Assembly (NCBI RefSeq): GCF_009883055.1
Contig: NZ_WWVR01000017.1
Coordinates: 1-57,768, forward strand
Direction: 5' to 3'
Source of the DNA: Blautia sp. BIOML-A1
Lineage (GTDB): Bacteria; Bacillota; Clostridia; Lachnospirales; Lachnospiraceae
DNA: 57,768 nucleotides
Part shown: positions 8,898 through 15,790 of the stretch, in pieces
How the letters are laid out: the number at the start of each line of letters is the position of its first letter
How positions within the stretch are numbered: the first letter of the stretch is position 1
Translations under genes and position numbers: made by a program
The notes under the pieces: model-generated
What the model was told of the DNA's origin: nothing
What the model saw: the letters and a program-made list of their open reading frames with translations, nothing else
Database searches by the model: none

Positions 8898-11351
8898 TTA
8901 TATGCTGCAATAACTCATCTTTGGTTCATCTACAACCCCTATATTTTTATCATAATATCCATCACTCAATACCAGAATCCCTTCGCTGTTTTCATATATG
9001 ACATTTCCCAGTTTGCTTTTTCTGGTTTCCGAGATGCCGACCGTGTATCTCTGTAATTTTCTCAATATCTTTTTCTTTTCTGTTTCTGTTCGCACTTGTA
9101 ATAGTTCTTCCAACAACTGATGCGACTCAGTTTCATATGGAACAACAACTCTTACTTTATAAGTATCAGAAATCACTTCAAACTCATGTCCTGCTGTCTG
9201 GAAAGCCTGCGGAAGTTTTATATGCATTTTTTCTTCATGTTTTCGTCTGTATTGATTCTGACCTGTTTGATTTTTTCCCAACAGATCCACTAAGGTTACA
9301 GGCACATTATATATTTCAGCCGGAAATTTCGTTTCTGACTTTCTTAACTGTGTATGATACACTGAATAATAAAATTTTATAGCTATTTCTGAGTCCAATG
9401 CATAATTAAACTTTTTCTTATCATGCTTAAAATCATCAAGCACCTTTTGCAAAGCCGCCTGTGCGTTTCTTATTTCTCTCAAATGTTCCAGTTTTTCCGC
9501 TTCCCGGGACATCTGCACAATATAAACCGCCCCCATTCTTCCCAGTTCTTTATGTCGGTTGCATCTTCCTGCTGCCTGAATAACATTGTCAAGGCCAGCT
9601 TTTGACCGGATTACGCATCCGAAAGAAAAATTCACTCCCGCTTCCACAACCTGTGTACTAACACAAATAATCTTCTTTGATCTTTCTTTTAATGCATTTC
9701 TTATTTCTTTCAAAGTATCCAGTTTATGTTGTGGGCACATATTATTACTCAGATGGAAAATCTCATATTCTTCCGTACAGCTGTCTTCCAGTTTTTGAAA
9801 TACTTCAAATGCACATTTTGTAGTATTTACAATTACTAAAGTACTTCTATATTCCTCTGTTTTTTCTAATACAAAATCTCTTAGATCTTCTGTTTCCATC
9901 CCTCCGGCGTATCTTTCTGTTTCATCGATGATCTCAACTCGTTTAAAAGCTTTTGCGTATTTTTCAGATTCTCCTGACATCTCCAGGCACTCGCAGATAT
10001 TATTTTCTTCAAGAGAAGCCAGTGTCGGCTGTGTAGCCGAACATAATACCACTGTTGTTCCACAAAACTGAGAAAGAAAATTCACAGCCAGATTAAAAAG
10101 TTCTGTGCATTTAACCGGAATCGCCTGCACTTCATCAAATATGATAACGCTGTTACATAGATTATGCATTCTACGAATACAACTCTTCTGATCAGAAAAT
10201 AACGTATTTAAAATCTGTACTGCTGTTGTTACAATAATTGGTGAATCCCAGGTCTCTGTGAGATTTCGATATTTTTCCTCTTCTCCTTCTTCACAGATTA
10301 CATTACAGTGATGTTCCAGCACAGCAGAAGGCAGTCCCGTTGCTTTTCGAATTTCCTCTGCGTTCTGTTCCAATATGGATGTGAACGGTGCTATATAAAT
10401 AATACGATTTTTCTGTTCTTTCCTCGCATGATAGAGTGCGAAACGAAGACTACTGAGCGTTTTTCCGGCACCAGTTGGCACTGTCAGGCGATATAGTTTC
10501 TGAACCGTTTCAGCTGCCTTTCGGCAGGAGTCAGATATCTCCTGTCGAAAACTGTTCAGCTGATTTCCATTGTCCGGATTATTCTGAATTTCATTTTTCA
10601 GATACTGCTCAAAATTATATATGCACTTCTGCCATATTTCCTGAGTCTCTTTCTGCGAAATTCTTTTCGATAAAGGAATGTCCTGAAAAAAACATGCCGT
10701 ATCTGTCCAGTCACCATCAATCAGCAACGACAACGCAATTCTCAGATACATTCCCAGATAAAAATATCTGCTTCCATATTTTTTCCCGGAAGAATCCTGT
10801 TTTTTGACAAATTCATTTATCTTATTAAAGATTTCCTGATATGACTGGATCGCCTTCTCTCCGGATTCCTTCAACATTTTTTTATCATAGATCTGGAAAA
10901 ATTTTTCTTTAATATACGCATACTCGATTTCTTTTTTCAGACGTCGTTCCTGTAAACTCTGACCACTCTCCAGATTAATGCAATCTTCCATTCCATGGTG
11001 AAAATAAATCAATGTGCTGATAAATTCCGAGACAGGCCATTCCTTTATTAATTCAAGTGCAATTCTTCCACCGGCAGTAGAATGATCCAGACCATGTTTA
11101 TGCACCTTATCCCCCATCTTCAGAATATTCTTAAAATCATTCTGATTTGCTGCACCAAGCTTTCCTGCATCATGAAGAATTCCCGCCAGTTCTACAAGGT
11201 TTTTCAGTTCTGGAAGTTCACAGACATTACTTGAAAAAAAAGCAACATTTCCTGCGTGTTCCTGCATAGACTGGACTCTTTCTGTTTCATAGTCTACATG
11301 AGCCCGTGTACACTCTTCCGTTTCCAGAATACTTATTTCTTTATCTTTCAT
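8898..11351 (-). CDS. cas3: CRISPR-associated nuclease/helicase Cas3
   Basis: This 817-residue protein joins an HD nuclease to an SF2 helicase. HD motif residues include His32, His60-Asp61 (ILHDAGK) and His84/His90 (HKHGLDHSTAG). The helicase shows Walker A VPTGAGKT (about 291-298), DEVQ (406-409), the SAT motif (about 438-440) and motif VI QAAGRCNRH (about 590). Cas3 is recruited by target-bound Cascade and degrades the nontarget strand while translocating. The ATG has AAGGAG six bases upstream. It is the first cas gene proper, but a DUF3892 gene precedes it on the same strand. Confidence 0.97.
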   Translation of the reverse strand: MKDKEISILETEECTRAHVDYETERVQSMQEHAGNVAFFSSNVCELPELKNLVELAGILHDAGKLGAANQNDFKNILKMGDKVHKHGLDHSTAGGRIALELIKEWPVSEFISTLIYFHHGMEDCINLESGQSLQERRLKKEIEYAYIKEKFFQIYDKKMLKESGEKAIQSYQEIFNKINEFVKKQDSSGKKYGSRYFYLGMYLRIALSLLIDGDWTDTACFFQDIPLSKRISQKETQEIWQKCIYNFEQYLKNEIQNNPDNGNQLNSFRQEISDSCRKAAETVQKLYRLTVPTGAGKTLSSLRFALYHARKEQKNRIIYIAPFTSILEQNAEEIRKATGLPSAVLEHHCNVICEEGEEEKYRNLTETWDSPIIVTTAVQILNTLFSDQKSCIRRMHNLCNSVIIFDEVQAIPVKCTELFNLAVNFLSQFCGTTVVLCSATQPTLASLEENNICECLEMSGESEKYAKAFKRVEIIDETERYAGGMETEDLRDFVLEKTEEYRSTLVIVNTTKCAFEVFQKLEDSCTEEYEIFHLSNNMCPQHKLDTLKEIRNALKERSKKIICVSTQVVEAGVNFSFGCVIRSKAGLDNVIQAAGRCNRHKELGRMGAVYIVQMSREAEKLEHLREIRNAQAALQKVLDDFKHDKKKFNYALDSEIAIKFYYSVYHTQLRKSETKFPAEIYNVPVTLVDLLGKNQTGQNQYRRKHEEKMHIKLPQAFQTAGHEFEVISDTYKVRVVVPYETESHQLLEELLQVRTETEKKKILRKLQRYTVGISETRKSKLGNVIYENSEGILVLSDGYYDKNIGVVDEPKMSYCSI

Positions 11352-11399
11352 TCAGTACTCCTTGTGTTATATGTCTGTTTTTTGCAATATTAAATTTTT

Positions 11400-11429
11400 A
11401 TTTTATGTATTTTTACTATATTTTATCAA
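11400..11429 (-). promoter_or_regulatory. possible internal promoter for cas3
   Basis: On the minus strand TTGATA (11424-11429) and TAAAAT (11400-11405) are separated by 18 bp, ending about 50 bp before the cas3 start. It would let cas3 and downstream genes be read independently of the promoter upstream of the DUF3892 gene. The region is AT-rich, so chance matches are possible. Confidence 0.4.
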
Positions 11430-11445
11430 GATTACAGTCTTAATA

Positions 11446-11490
11446 CAAGGCAGATTTCGAAAAAACGTTCGATTTTCCATATCTGCCTTG
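11446..11490 (-). other. inverted repeat between DUF3892 gene and cas3
   Basis: Perfect 10-bp arms CAAGGCAGAT (11446-11455) and ATCTGCCTTG (11481-11490) enclose a second small dyad, TCGAA/TTCGA. There is no T-run on either side, so it is a poor terminator. It may partly separate the DUF3892 gene from cas3, stabilise the downstream mRNA, or act as an operator; the sequence does not decide between these. Confidence 0.55.
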
Positions 11491-11508
11491 CCGACAAATC
11501 TTTCTTCT

Positions 11509-11778
11509 TTACTCACGCGGCAGCATCAATAAATTATCTTCTGATGTACTATTCGCCACAGAACGAACATATTTCTCACCCTGTGAACTTACTGCTGAAA
11601 TAAGATATGGGTATGGAAAAATATTTACGGTAATGGTTTTAGGGAATTTTTGCAGATAATCGTAAACCTCTGATTTCTTCCAATATGTACCTGTCTGATC
11701 CATATAGATAGGCTCAATATCCTGTACATCTCCGGAATTACCACAGTTACGTTTCATTTTGATTTTAATCGCTTTCAT
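11509..11778 (-). CDS. DUF3892 family protein upstream of cas3
   Basis: This 89-residue protein resembles DUF3892 proteins: a short beta-rich domain with an N-terminal basic strand, a middle segment around YWKKSEVYDYLQKFP and a C-terminal block GEKYVRS...DNLLMLP, like the family's EYLRS...NLDNLP ending. Family members have no known molecular function. A strong ribosome binding site AAGGAGG lies 8 bp before the ATG. It is the first gene after a consensus promoter at 11960-11988 and reads in the same direction as the cas genes, so it is probably co-transcribed with cas3. Whether it acts in CRISPR control is unknown; it could also be an unrelated neighbour. Confidence 0.7.
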   Translation of the reverse strand: MKAIKIKMKRNCGNSGDVQDIEPIYMDQTGTYWKKSEVYDYLQKFPKTITVNIFPYPYLISAVSSQGEKYVRSVANSTSEDNLLMLPRE

Positions 11779-11794
11779 GATAAAATCCTCCTTA

Positions 11795-11947
11795 TGATAT
11801 TTTATTGTAATGAAAATATCATAGAAAGGGTTTACAAAAATCGCGAAATAATTTAGAATAGATTTGTTTGGATGCTATTCAAATTATTTTGGATTGCATT
11901 TTCTATGATGAGCTACTTAGTATTACCAGTACTAGGTAGCTCTTTTT
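11795..11947. ncRNA. structured leader of the cas transcript and/or plus-strand small RNA
   Basis: Four pairings are visible: TGATATTTT/AAAATATCA (about 11795-11821); the long-range arms ATCATAGAAA (11818-11827) and TTTCTATGAT (11900-11909); an inner stem AATAATTT-a-GAATAG with CTATTCAAATTATT; and GAGCTACTTAGTA/TACTAGGTAGCTC (11910-11942). The first two share four bases and exclude each other. On the minus strand this is the 5' leader of the DUF3892-cas transcript, with the first hairpin just before the ribosome binding site. On the plus strand the last hairpin is continuous and followed by TTTTT (11943-11947), a good terminator. A small plus-strand RNA is therefore also possible. No known RNA family was recognised. 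Confidence 0.45.
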
Positions 11948-11959
11948 CATTACAGCTTT

Positions 11960-11988
11960 ATAATATTCCTTTTATCTTTCCATGTCAA
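11960..11988 (-). promoter_or_regulatory. consensus sigma-A promoter reading into DUF3892-cas3 operon
   Basis: On the minus strand TTGACA (11983-11988) is followed after exactly 17 bp by TATTAT (11960-11965). Transcription should begin near 11953, leaving a leader of about 175 nt before the DUF3892 start. It is the best promoter upstream of the cas genes. The two pseudo-spacer target sites end five bases upstream of its -35 box. Confidence 0.8.
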
Positions 11989-11993
11989 TAGTT

Positions 11994-12046
11994 TTAACAA
12001 ATAAATAATAATATAAAGAATATAATCAAATGAATAATAATATAAA
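11994..12046 (-). promoter_or_regulatory. two predicted crRNA-like RNA target sites upstream of the cas promoter
   Basis: On the minus strand the segment 12014 to 11994 agrees with the pseudo-spacer at 12105-12085 in 20 of 21 positions (only position 11 differs). A second copy, 12043 to 12023, agrees in 17 of 21 positions; its differences fall at 11, 12, 18 and 20. Both are preceded by TTT, close to the type I-C PAM TTC. The nearer site lies 5 bp from the -35 box, so a bound Cascade would cover the promoter. Similarity is seen directly; the regulatory role is inferred, and simple duplication of AT-rich DNA is the alternative. Confidence 0.6.
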
Positions 12047-12049
12047 CTC

Positions 12050-12082
12050 AAAAAGCAATTGAACTATTTTCAATTGCTTTTT
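12050..12082. terminator. intrinsic terminator of the crRNA-like RNA (bidirectional)
   Basis: The arms AAAAAGCAATTGAA (12050-12063) and TTCAATTGCTTTTT (12069-12082) are perfectly complementary over 14 bp with the loop CTATT. On each strand the stem ends in a run of five T. On the minus strand it would stop a transcript right after the pseudo-spacer. Confidence 0.85.
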
Positions 12083-12132
12083 CCTTAACAAATATATAAT
12101 AATATTTTTCAACTCACAGATTTTCATCTGAC
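12050..12132 (-). ncRNA. predicted crRNA-like regulatory RNA (degenerate repeat + pseudo-spacer)
   Basis: On the minus strand bases 12132 to 12106 form a repeat-like unit: GTCAG, then ATGAAAAT, then CTGTGAGTTGAAA. The array repeat starts and ends with the same GTCAG and CTGTGAGTTGAAA. The middle has changed, yet pairing is kept as CAGAT/ATCTG around a GAAA loop, and the Cas5c product would keep an 11-nt handle TGAGTTGAAAA, one base off the array handle. A pseudo-spacer follows (12105 to 12085), then an intrinsic terminator (12082-12050). No obvious promoter is visible; the unit begins directly after the guaA terminator, so read-through or a hidden promoter must supply transcription. It resembles Cas-regulating RNAs described near other type I cas operons. 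Confidence 0.65.
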
Positions 12133-12171
12133 AATAAATAAAGACAGCAGGACTTTTTCTTTCCTGCCGCC
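12133..12171 (-). terminator. guaA terminator
   Basis: On the minus strand GGCGGCAGGA and TCCTGCTGTC (12143-12171) pair over 10 bp including two G-U pairs, followed by the T-rich tail TTTATTTATT. The tail touches the first base of the degenerate CRISPR repeat at 12132, so leaky termination would feed transcription into the crRNA-like unit. Confidence 0.8.
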
Positions 12172-12213
12172 TTCATTCATATTTTTTTGCTTCTCTTATT
12201 TATTTCACAACCA

Positions 12214-13791
12214 TTACTCAAACTCAATCGTTCCCGGCGGCTTGCTGGTCAGATCGTAGAATACGCGGTTCACGCCTTTAACTTCATTAATGATACGGCT
12301 CATGACTTTATTGAGTACCGCATAAGGGATCTCAGCGGCTTCAGCTGTCATGAAATCGATTGTCTTAGCTGCGCGAAGAGCCACTGCATAATCATAGGTT
12401 CTGAAATCTCCCATAACACCTACGCTTCGCATATTTGTGAGTGCTGCAAAATACTGGTTCGGCATCCACGGTGCTTCTTCACCGTTTTCTGCTTTGTACT
12501 CTTCTGCTGCTTTGTCGATCTCCTCACGATAGATAAAGTCAGCATCCTGAACGATACGGACTTTCTCTTCTGTGACTTCACCGATGATACGGATTCCAAG
12601 TCCCGGGCCAGGGAATGGCTGACGGAACACCAGTCTTTCCGGAAGACCAAGTTCAAGACCTGCTTTACGAACCTCGTCTTTGAACAGGTCGCGGAGTGGC
12701 TCAATGATTTCCTTGAAATCAACGAAATCCGGAAGACCTCCTACATTGTGATGAGATTTGATCACTGCAGATTCTCCACCAAGACCACTCTCTACAACGT
12801 CAGGATAAATGGTTCCCTGTGCAAGGAAATCTACCGCACCGATCTTCTTTGCCTCTTCTTCAAAGATACGGATAAACTCTTCACCGATGATCTTACGTTT
12901 TGCTTCCGGCTCAGATACGCCGGCAAGTTTATCGTAATATCTCTGCTGTGCATTGACACGAATGAAATTCAGGTCAAACTGACCATTCGGGCCAAATACA
13001 CCCTCAACTTCATCTCCTTCATCTTTACGAAGAAGTCCATGATCTACAAACACACAGGTAAGCTGCTTGCCAATAGCTCTGGAAAGAAGTCCTGCTGCAA
13101 CGGAAGAATCAACTCCGCCTGACAGTGCAAGAAGAACCTTGCCGCCGCCGACTTTTTCACGAATCTCTCTGATCGTATTCTCAACGAAAGCATCCATCTT
13201 CCAGTCTCCGGCACATCCACATACACCAAGTACAAAGTTGGACAGCATGGTCTTTCCTTCTACAGAGTGAAGTACCTCCGGATGGAACTGAATCGCATAC
13301 AGTTTCTTGTCTGCGTTTTCTGCTGTAGCTACCGGACAGTCTGCTGTATGTGCAGAAATCTCAAATCCCGGAGCCGGTTTGGAGATATAATCTGTATGGC
13401 TCATCCAGACGATAGTTTTTTCTGAAACATTCTGGAAAATTGCAGAATCCTTCTTGTCAACCAGAAGTTCTGTTTTGCCATACTCGCTGACATCTGCTTT
13501 TTCAACTTTTCCACCAAGGACATGCATCATCAGCTGTGCGCCATAGCAAAGTCCAAGTACCGGGATTCCAAGTTCAAACAGTTCTTTCTGATAAGTCGGT
13601 GCATCCGCTTCATAGCAGCTGTTTGGACCGCCGGTAAGGATAATTCCCTTCGGATTCATTTCTTTAATCTTTGCAATATCTGTCTTGTAAGAATAGATTT
13701 CGCAATATACGTTGCATTCTCTGACGCGTCTCGCAACCAGCTGATTGTACTGACCGCCAAAATCGATGACAATAACTAATTCTTTTTTCAA
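12214..13791 (-). CDS. guaA: GMP synthase (glutamine-hydrolysing)
   Basis: This 525-residue enzyme makes GMP from XMP, ATP and glutamine. The N-terminal class I amidotransferase has the nucleophile in VLGLCYGAQ and the His-Glu pair in AIQFHPEV; the synthetase domain has the PP-loop [11 protein letters not shown], and the C-terminal dimerisation domain ends [17 protein letters not shown], typical of GuaA. The start codon is TTG at 13791, supported by AGGAGG six bases upstream; no ATG is suitably placed. It is a single-gene unit with its own promoter (13908-13936), a two-hairpin leader and a terminator. Confidence 0.98.
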   Translation of the reverse strand: MKKELVIVIDFGGQYNQLVARRVRECNVYCEIYSYKTDIAKIKEMNPKGIILTGGPNSCYEADAPTYQKELFELGIPVLGLCYGAQLMMHVLGGKVEKADVSEYGKTELLVDKKDSAIFQNVSEKTIVWMSHTDYISKPAPGFEISAHTADCPVATAENADKKLYAIQFHPEVLHSVEGKTMLSNFVLGVCGCAGDWKMDAFVENTIREIREKVGGGKVLLALSGGVDSSVAAGLLSRAIGKQLTCVFVDHGLLRKDEGDEVEGVFGPNGQFDLNFIRVNAQQRYYDKLAGVSEPEAKRKIIGEEFIRIFEEEAKKIGAVDFLAQGTIYPDVVESGLGGESAVIKSHHNVGGLPDFVDFKEIIEPLRDLFKDEVRKAGLELGLPERLVFRQPFPGPGLGIRIIGEVTEEKVRIVQDADFIYREEIDKAAEEYKAENGEEAPWMPNQYFAALTNMRSVGVMGDFRTYDYAVALRAAKTIDFMTAEAAEIPYAVLNKVMSRIINEVKGVNRVFYDLTSKPPGTIEFE

Positions 13792-13820
13792 GTCTTTCCT
13801 CCTGTAATTTCTCTAAACTC

Positions 13821-13894
13821 GTCACTGTTTACTTCGTTCGCAGCAACATCACTTTCTCAAGAATCTTTGTAACTGTTCAGTACCTTCACAGTTA
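13821..13894 (-). repeat. guaA leader hairpins, members of dispersed families A and B
   Basis: Family A (13870-13894) reads on the sense strand TAACTGT, an 11-nt loop GAAGGTACTGA, then ACAGTTA. Family B (13821-13847) reads GTTGCTGCGAACG-AAGT-AAACAGTGAC. Near copies of A occur at 39636-39664 and 20139-20162, and of B at 44171-44197. In guaA and trmB the A hairpin begins about 8-12 nt after the predicted transcription start, so it is the first structure of the mRNA. Confidence 0.7.
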
Positions 13895-13907
13895 TGAATC
13901 TTTACTA

Positions 13908-13936
13908 ATTATAAATGAGTAAAAAAACTTTTACAA
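13908..13936 (-). promoter_or_regulatory. guaA promoter
   Basis: On the minus strand TTGTAA (13931-13936) and TATAAT (13908-13913) are 17 bp apart. The predicted leader is about 110 nt and carries two hairpins. No purine riboswitch core was recognised in it. Confidence 0.75.
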
Positions 13937-14030
13937 CTTCTAACTTTCTTTTGTTGTGTAGAATTTTTGTAATTATAAAGACCAAATTTTATAAGTTTTT
14001 TAGATTTTTATCACCATTCTTTCAATCTCT

Positions 14031-14057
14031 CATCACAGTTTCATCACAGATTCACAG
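14031..14057. promoter_or_regulatory. tandem 11-bp direct repeats, possible OmpR-family operator
   Basis: CATCACAG occurs at 14031-14038 and again at 14042-14049, 11 bp apart, followed by a partial third copy TCACAG (14052-14057). On the minus strand this reads CTGTGATGAAACTGTGATGA, a spacing like PhoB/OmpR-type sites. It lies about 120 bp upstream of the guaA promoter. The remaining noncoding DNA from 13937 to 14116 is AT-rich with nothing else I can support. Confidence 0.3.
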
Positions 14058-14116
14058 TATAGTAATAAGCAAATAAAGCGAATGCTTTTTTACATATATT
14101 TTTCTTTTTCATACTC

Positions 14117-14159
14117 GCCGGGCACAGACGCCCGGCCCTCCTTCTTTTGGGAGTTTTTT
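14117..14159 (+). terminator. double hairpin with T-run between DUF4832 gene and guaA
   Basis: GCCGGGC/GCCCGGC (14117-14136) is followed by CTCC/GGAG (14138-14153) and TTTTTT (14154-14159) on the plus strand. No plus-strand gene ends here, so on the minus strand the GC-rich stem may simply protect or end the DUF4832 transcript without a classical T-tail. The role is unclear. Confidence 0.45.
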
Positions 14160-14176
14160 GCATTCTCTCTGTTCTC

Positions 14177-15565
14177 TTATTTCCAGAGATAATTTTTGCC
14201 TTCCTGATATAAGCTATTCATTGCCAGACGAACACCCGCTTTCTCTGTCATAGGATCTTCAATTCCGATGGAAAGACGATATTCCTTTTTCAGAAGGCTG
14301 TTCAGTTTCTCTGTCTTCAGTGTGGTTGAGGTTGATATTTCTTCTTCCGGAAGCACAGACGACATTTTTATTTCGATATTTTTCTTTTCGATAAGTTTTC
14401 CCTTCTCATCTTCAATATAAATATATGCCGGCCAGTCTTTGTACAACGGTGCCACTCCTGAATTTTTCCAGATGAGCTTCAGACTGCTGCTGTTCCGGGT
14501 GCTTTTTAGTTCTGCCTTTGAAATCCACAGACGATACCCCATATTTTTGAGGACTTCTTTGTATCCTTCTGCATAATCCTCATCCGGAATCTTCGGTCCC
14601 AGAAAGGTTGTATGTGCTTCACGGATCATTTCCACAGTCTCTGACAAATCTGTGTCCATCATCTCCTCCATCGAGAAAGAACTTGTAAATTCTCCGCCGG
14701 ATGGTGCGGTTTTCCAGAAATCCTTCATGGACACCATTGCATTTTTTTCACCTGTCTGATCATACTCACCGCCATTGCTGATCCAGTCAAGCCAACTCTG
14801 GGTTCCCTGTGGATGTCCGGTCATATCATTATATAACCCAAATCCATATTTTTTTGCAGCAGCAAATGGTCTCCGCATGAGAATCATGGCATCCGGAAAG
14901 GCCTCCATCCATGGGAGAATATATTGTTCTCTTACCTTTTCTCCCGGAATCCTCTGAATTCCCTCGCTGTAGTTTACATGCCACTCTCCCCAGTGTCCAA
15001 GGCTTCCAAGCTCAATATAGTTGATCAGCCCATCCTGCCCCAGGTGCTCTCCAAGTGCCTTTACTGCCTGCTCATGACAGGAAATGATCGTCGGATTGTT
15101 ATAATCCGGAGCAAAGCCTTTCCCATATCCTCCGGCATACCATTGACCGGCTTTTCCACTTTTTTCGTACAGCCATTCCGGTATGTCCATATGCTCTTCC
15201 TGTCCCGGAATATCACAGACGAATCTCAATACCAGATGCTTCCCCTCGCTTTTCCATCGTGCGAGCTGATTTTTTTTCTCGATGGCCTCCCAGTCATAAA
15301 CACCCTCCTCCGGTTCCAGTTCTGCCCAGGTAATGTCCATATACAAAAGAGAAATGTCTTCCGAAACTTTATCATACCATGCATTTCTCGCATATCCCAT
15401 AAGCGGATTCCCGAAAGCCGCCTGGCTTTCCTTATATTCTTTTACTGTCTTTTGTCTGCTAAGCCAGAACATTTCCACTCCTGCTGCCAATACAACTGTC
15501 AGAATCACGGTCAGACACAGTATTGCTCTTTTTTTAATCATCCTGTTCTCCATTGTACTTATCAT
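14177..15565 (-). CDS. membrane-anchored DUF4832 protein, glycosidase-like
   Basis: This 462-residue protein has one N-terminal membrane segment (about residues 13-33) and an extracellular region. Residues about 50-320 look like a TIM-barrel of the DUF4832/DUF4874 type: NPLMGYARNAWY, DITWAELEPEEGVYDW and the strand YIELGSLGHWGEWH, where the Glu-Gly-His/Trp pattern resembles glycoside hydrolase active sites. The C-terminus is beta-sandwich-like. Substrate unknown; a role in surface glycans is an inference. Starts at 15565, 15553 and 15541 are possible; MIKKRAIL at 15541 has a good ribosome binding site (AATGGAG), so the true protein may be eight residues shorter. It is a single gene, divergent from the PqqD-kinase cluster. 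Confidence 0.75.
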   Translation of the reverse strand: MISTMENRMIKKRAILCLTVILTVVLAAGVEMFWLSRQKTVKEYKESQAAFGNPLMGYARNAWYDKVSEDISLLYMDITWAELEPEEGVYDWEAIEKKNQLARWKSEGKHLVLRFVCDIPGQEEHMDIPEWLYEKSGKAGQWYAGGYGKGFAPDYNNPTIISCHEQAVKALGEHLGQDGLINYIELGSLGHWGEWHVNYSEGIQRIPGEKVREQYILPWMEAFPDAMILMRRPFAAAKKYGFGLYNDMTGHPQGTQSWLDWISNGGEYDQTGEKNAMVSMKDFWKTAPSGGEFTSSFSMEEMMDTDLSETVEMIREAHTTFLGPKIPDEDYAEGYKEVLKNMGYRLWISKAELKSTRNSSSLKLIWKNSGVAPLYKDWPAYIYIEDEKGKLIEKKNIEIKMSSVLPEEEISTSTTLKTEKLNSLLKKEYRLSIGIEDPMTEKAGVRLAMNSLYQEGKNYLWK

Positions 15566-15631
15566 ACGTCTCCCAGCGGCTTCAAAGATCCTGCCTCCGG
15601 ATATCTGTATCCATCTCAGTTTGTAATATTT

Positions 15632-15681
15632 TACCCTGAGCAGATGCTTATTGCAAGAACAACGTTACTGTTCACGGTAAC
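15632..15681. repeat. dispersed intergenic repeats (family C and a shortened family B)
   Basis: TACCCTGAGCAGATGC-TTATTGCAA (15632-15656) matches 37974-37998 in 22 of 25 positions. Directly after it GTTAC-TGTTCACG-GTAAC (15664-15681) is a palindrome that equals one half of the family B hairpin. Both lie between divergent genes. Confidence 0.6.
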
Positions 15682-15720
15682 AGAATAACGCAGCTTTCCC
15701 TCTTTTTTGGAGTTATTTTC

Positions 15721-15749
15721 TTGTATGAGATTTTGCCGGATGTTATAAT
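15721..15749 (+). promoter_or_regulatory. promoter of the PqqD-kinase / ABC operon
   Basis: TTGTAT (15721-15726) and TATAAT (15744-15749) are 17 bp apart, giving a start near 15756 and a 35-nt leader before the ATG at 15791, which has AGAAAGGA upstream. Confidence 0.75.
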
Positions 15750-15790
15750 TCTTTCTGTATAAAACTGTACTTTTCAGAAAGGATTTTTTT

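Noticed and set aside
11994..12132. CreTA-type toxin-antitoxin pair at the degenerate repeat
   Set aside because: No small toxin-like reading frame with start and ribosome binding site was found beside the repeat; the promoter matches point to cas autoregulation instead.
12187..13122. 311-codon plus-strand frame opposite guaA
   Set aside because: It is an antisense shadow of guaA, which has full family motifs, a promoter and a ribosome binding site.
13801..13907. Purine riboswitch in the guaA leader
   Set aside because: No conserved purine-aptamer core was recognised; the leader consists of two hairpins that also occur at unrelated genes.
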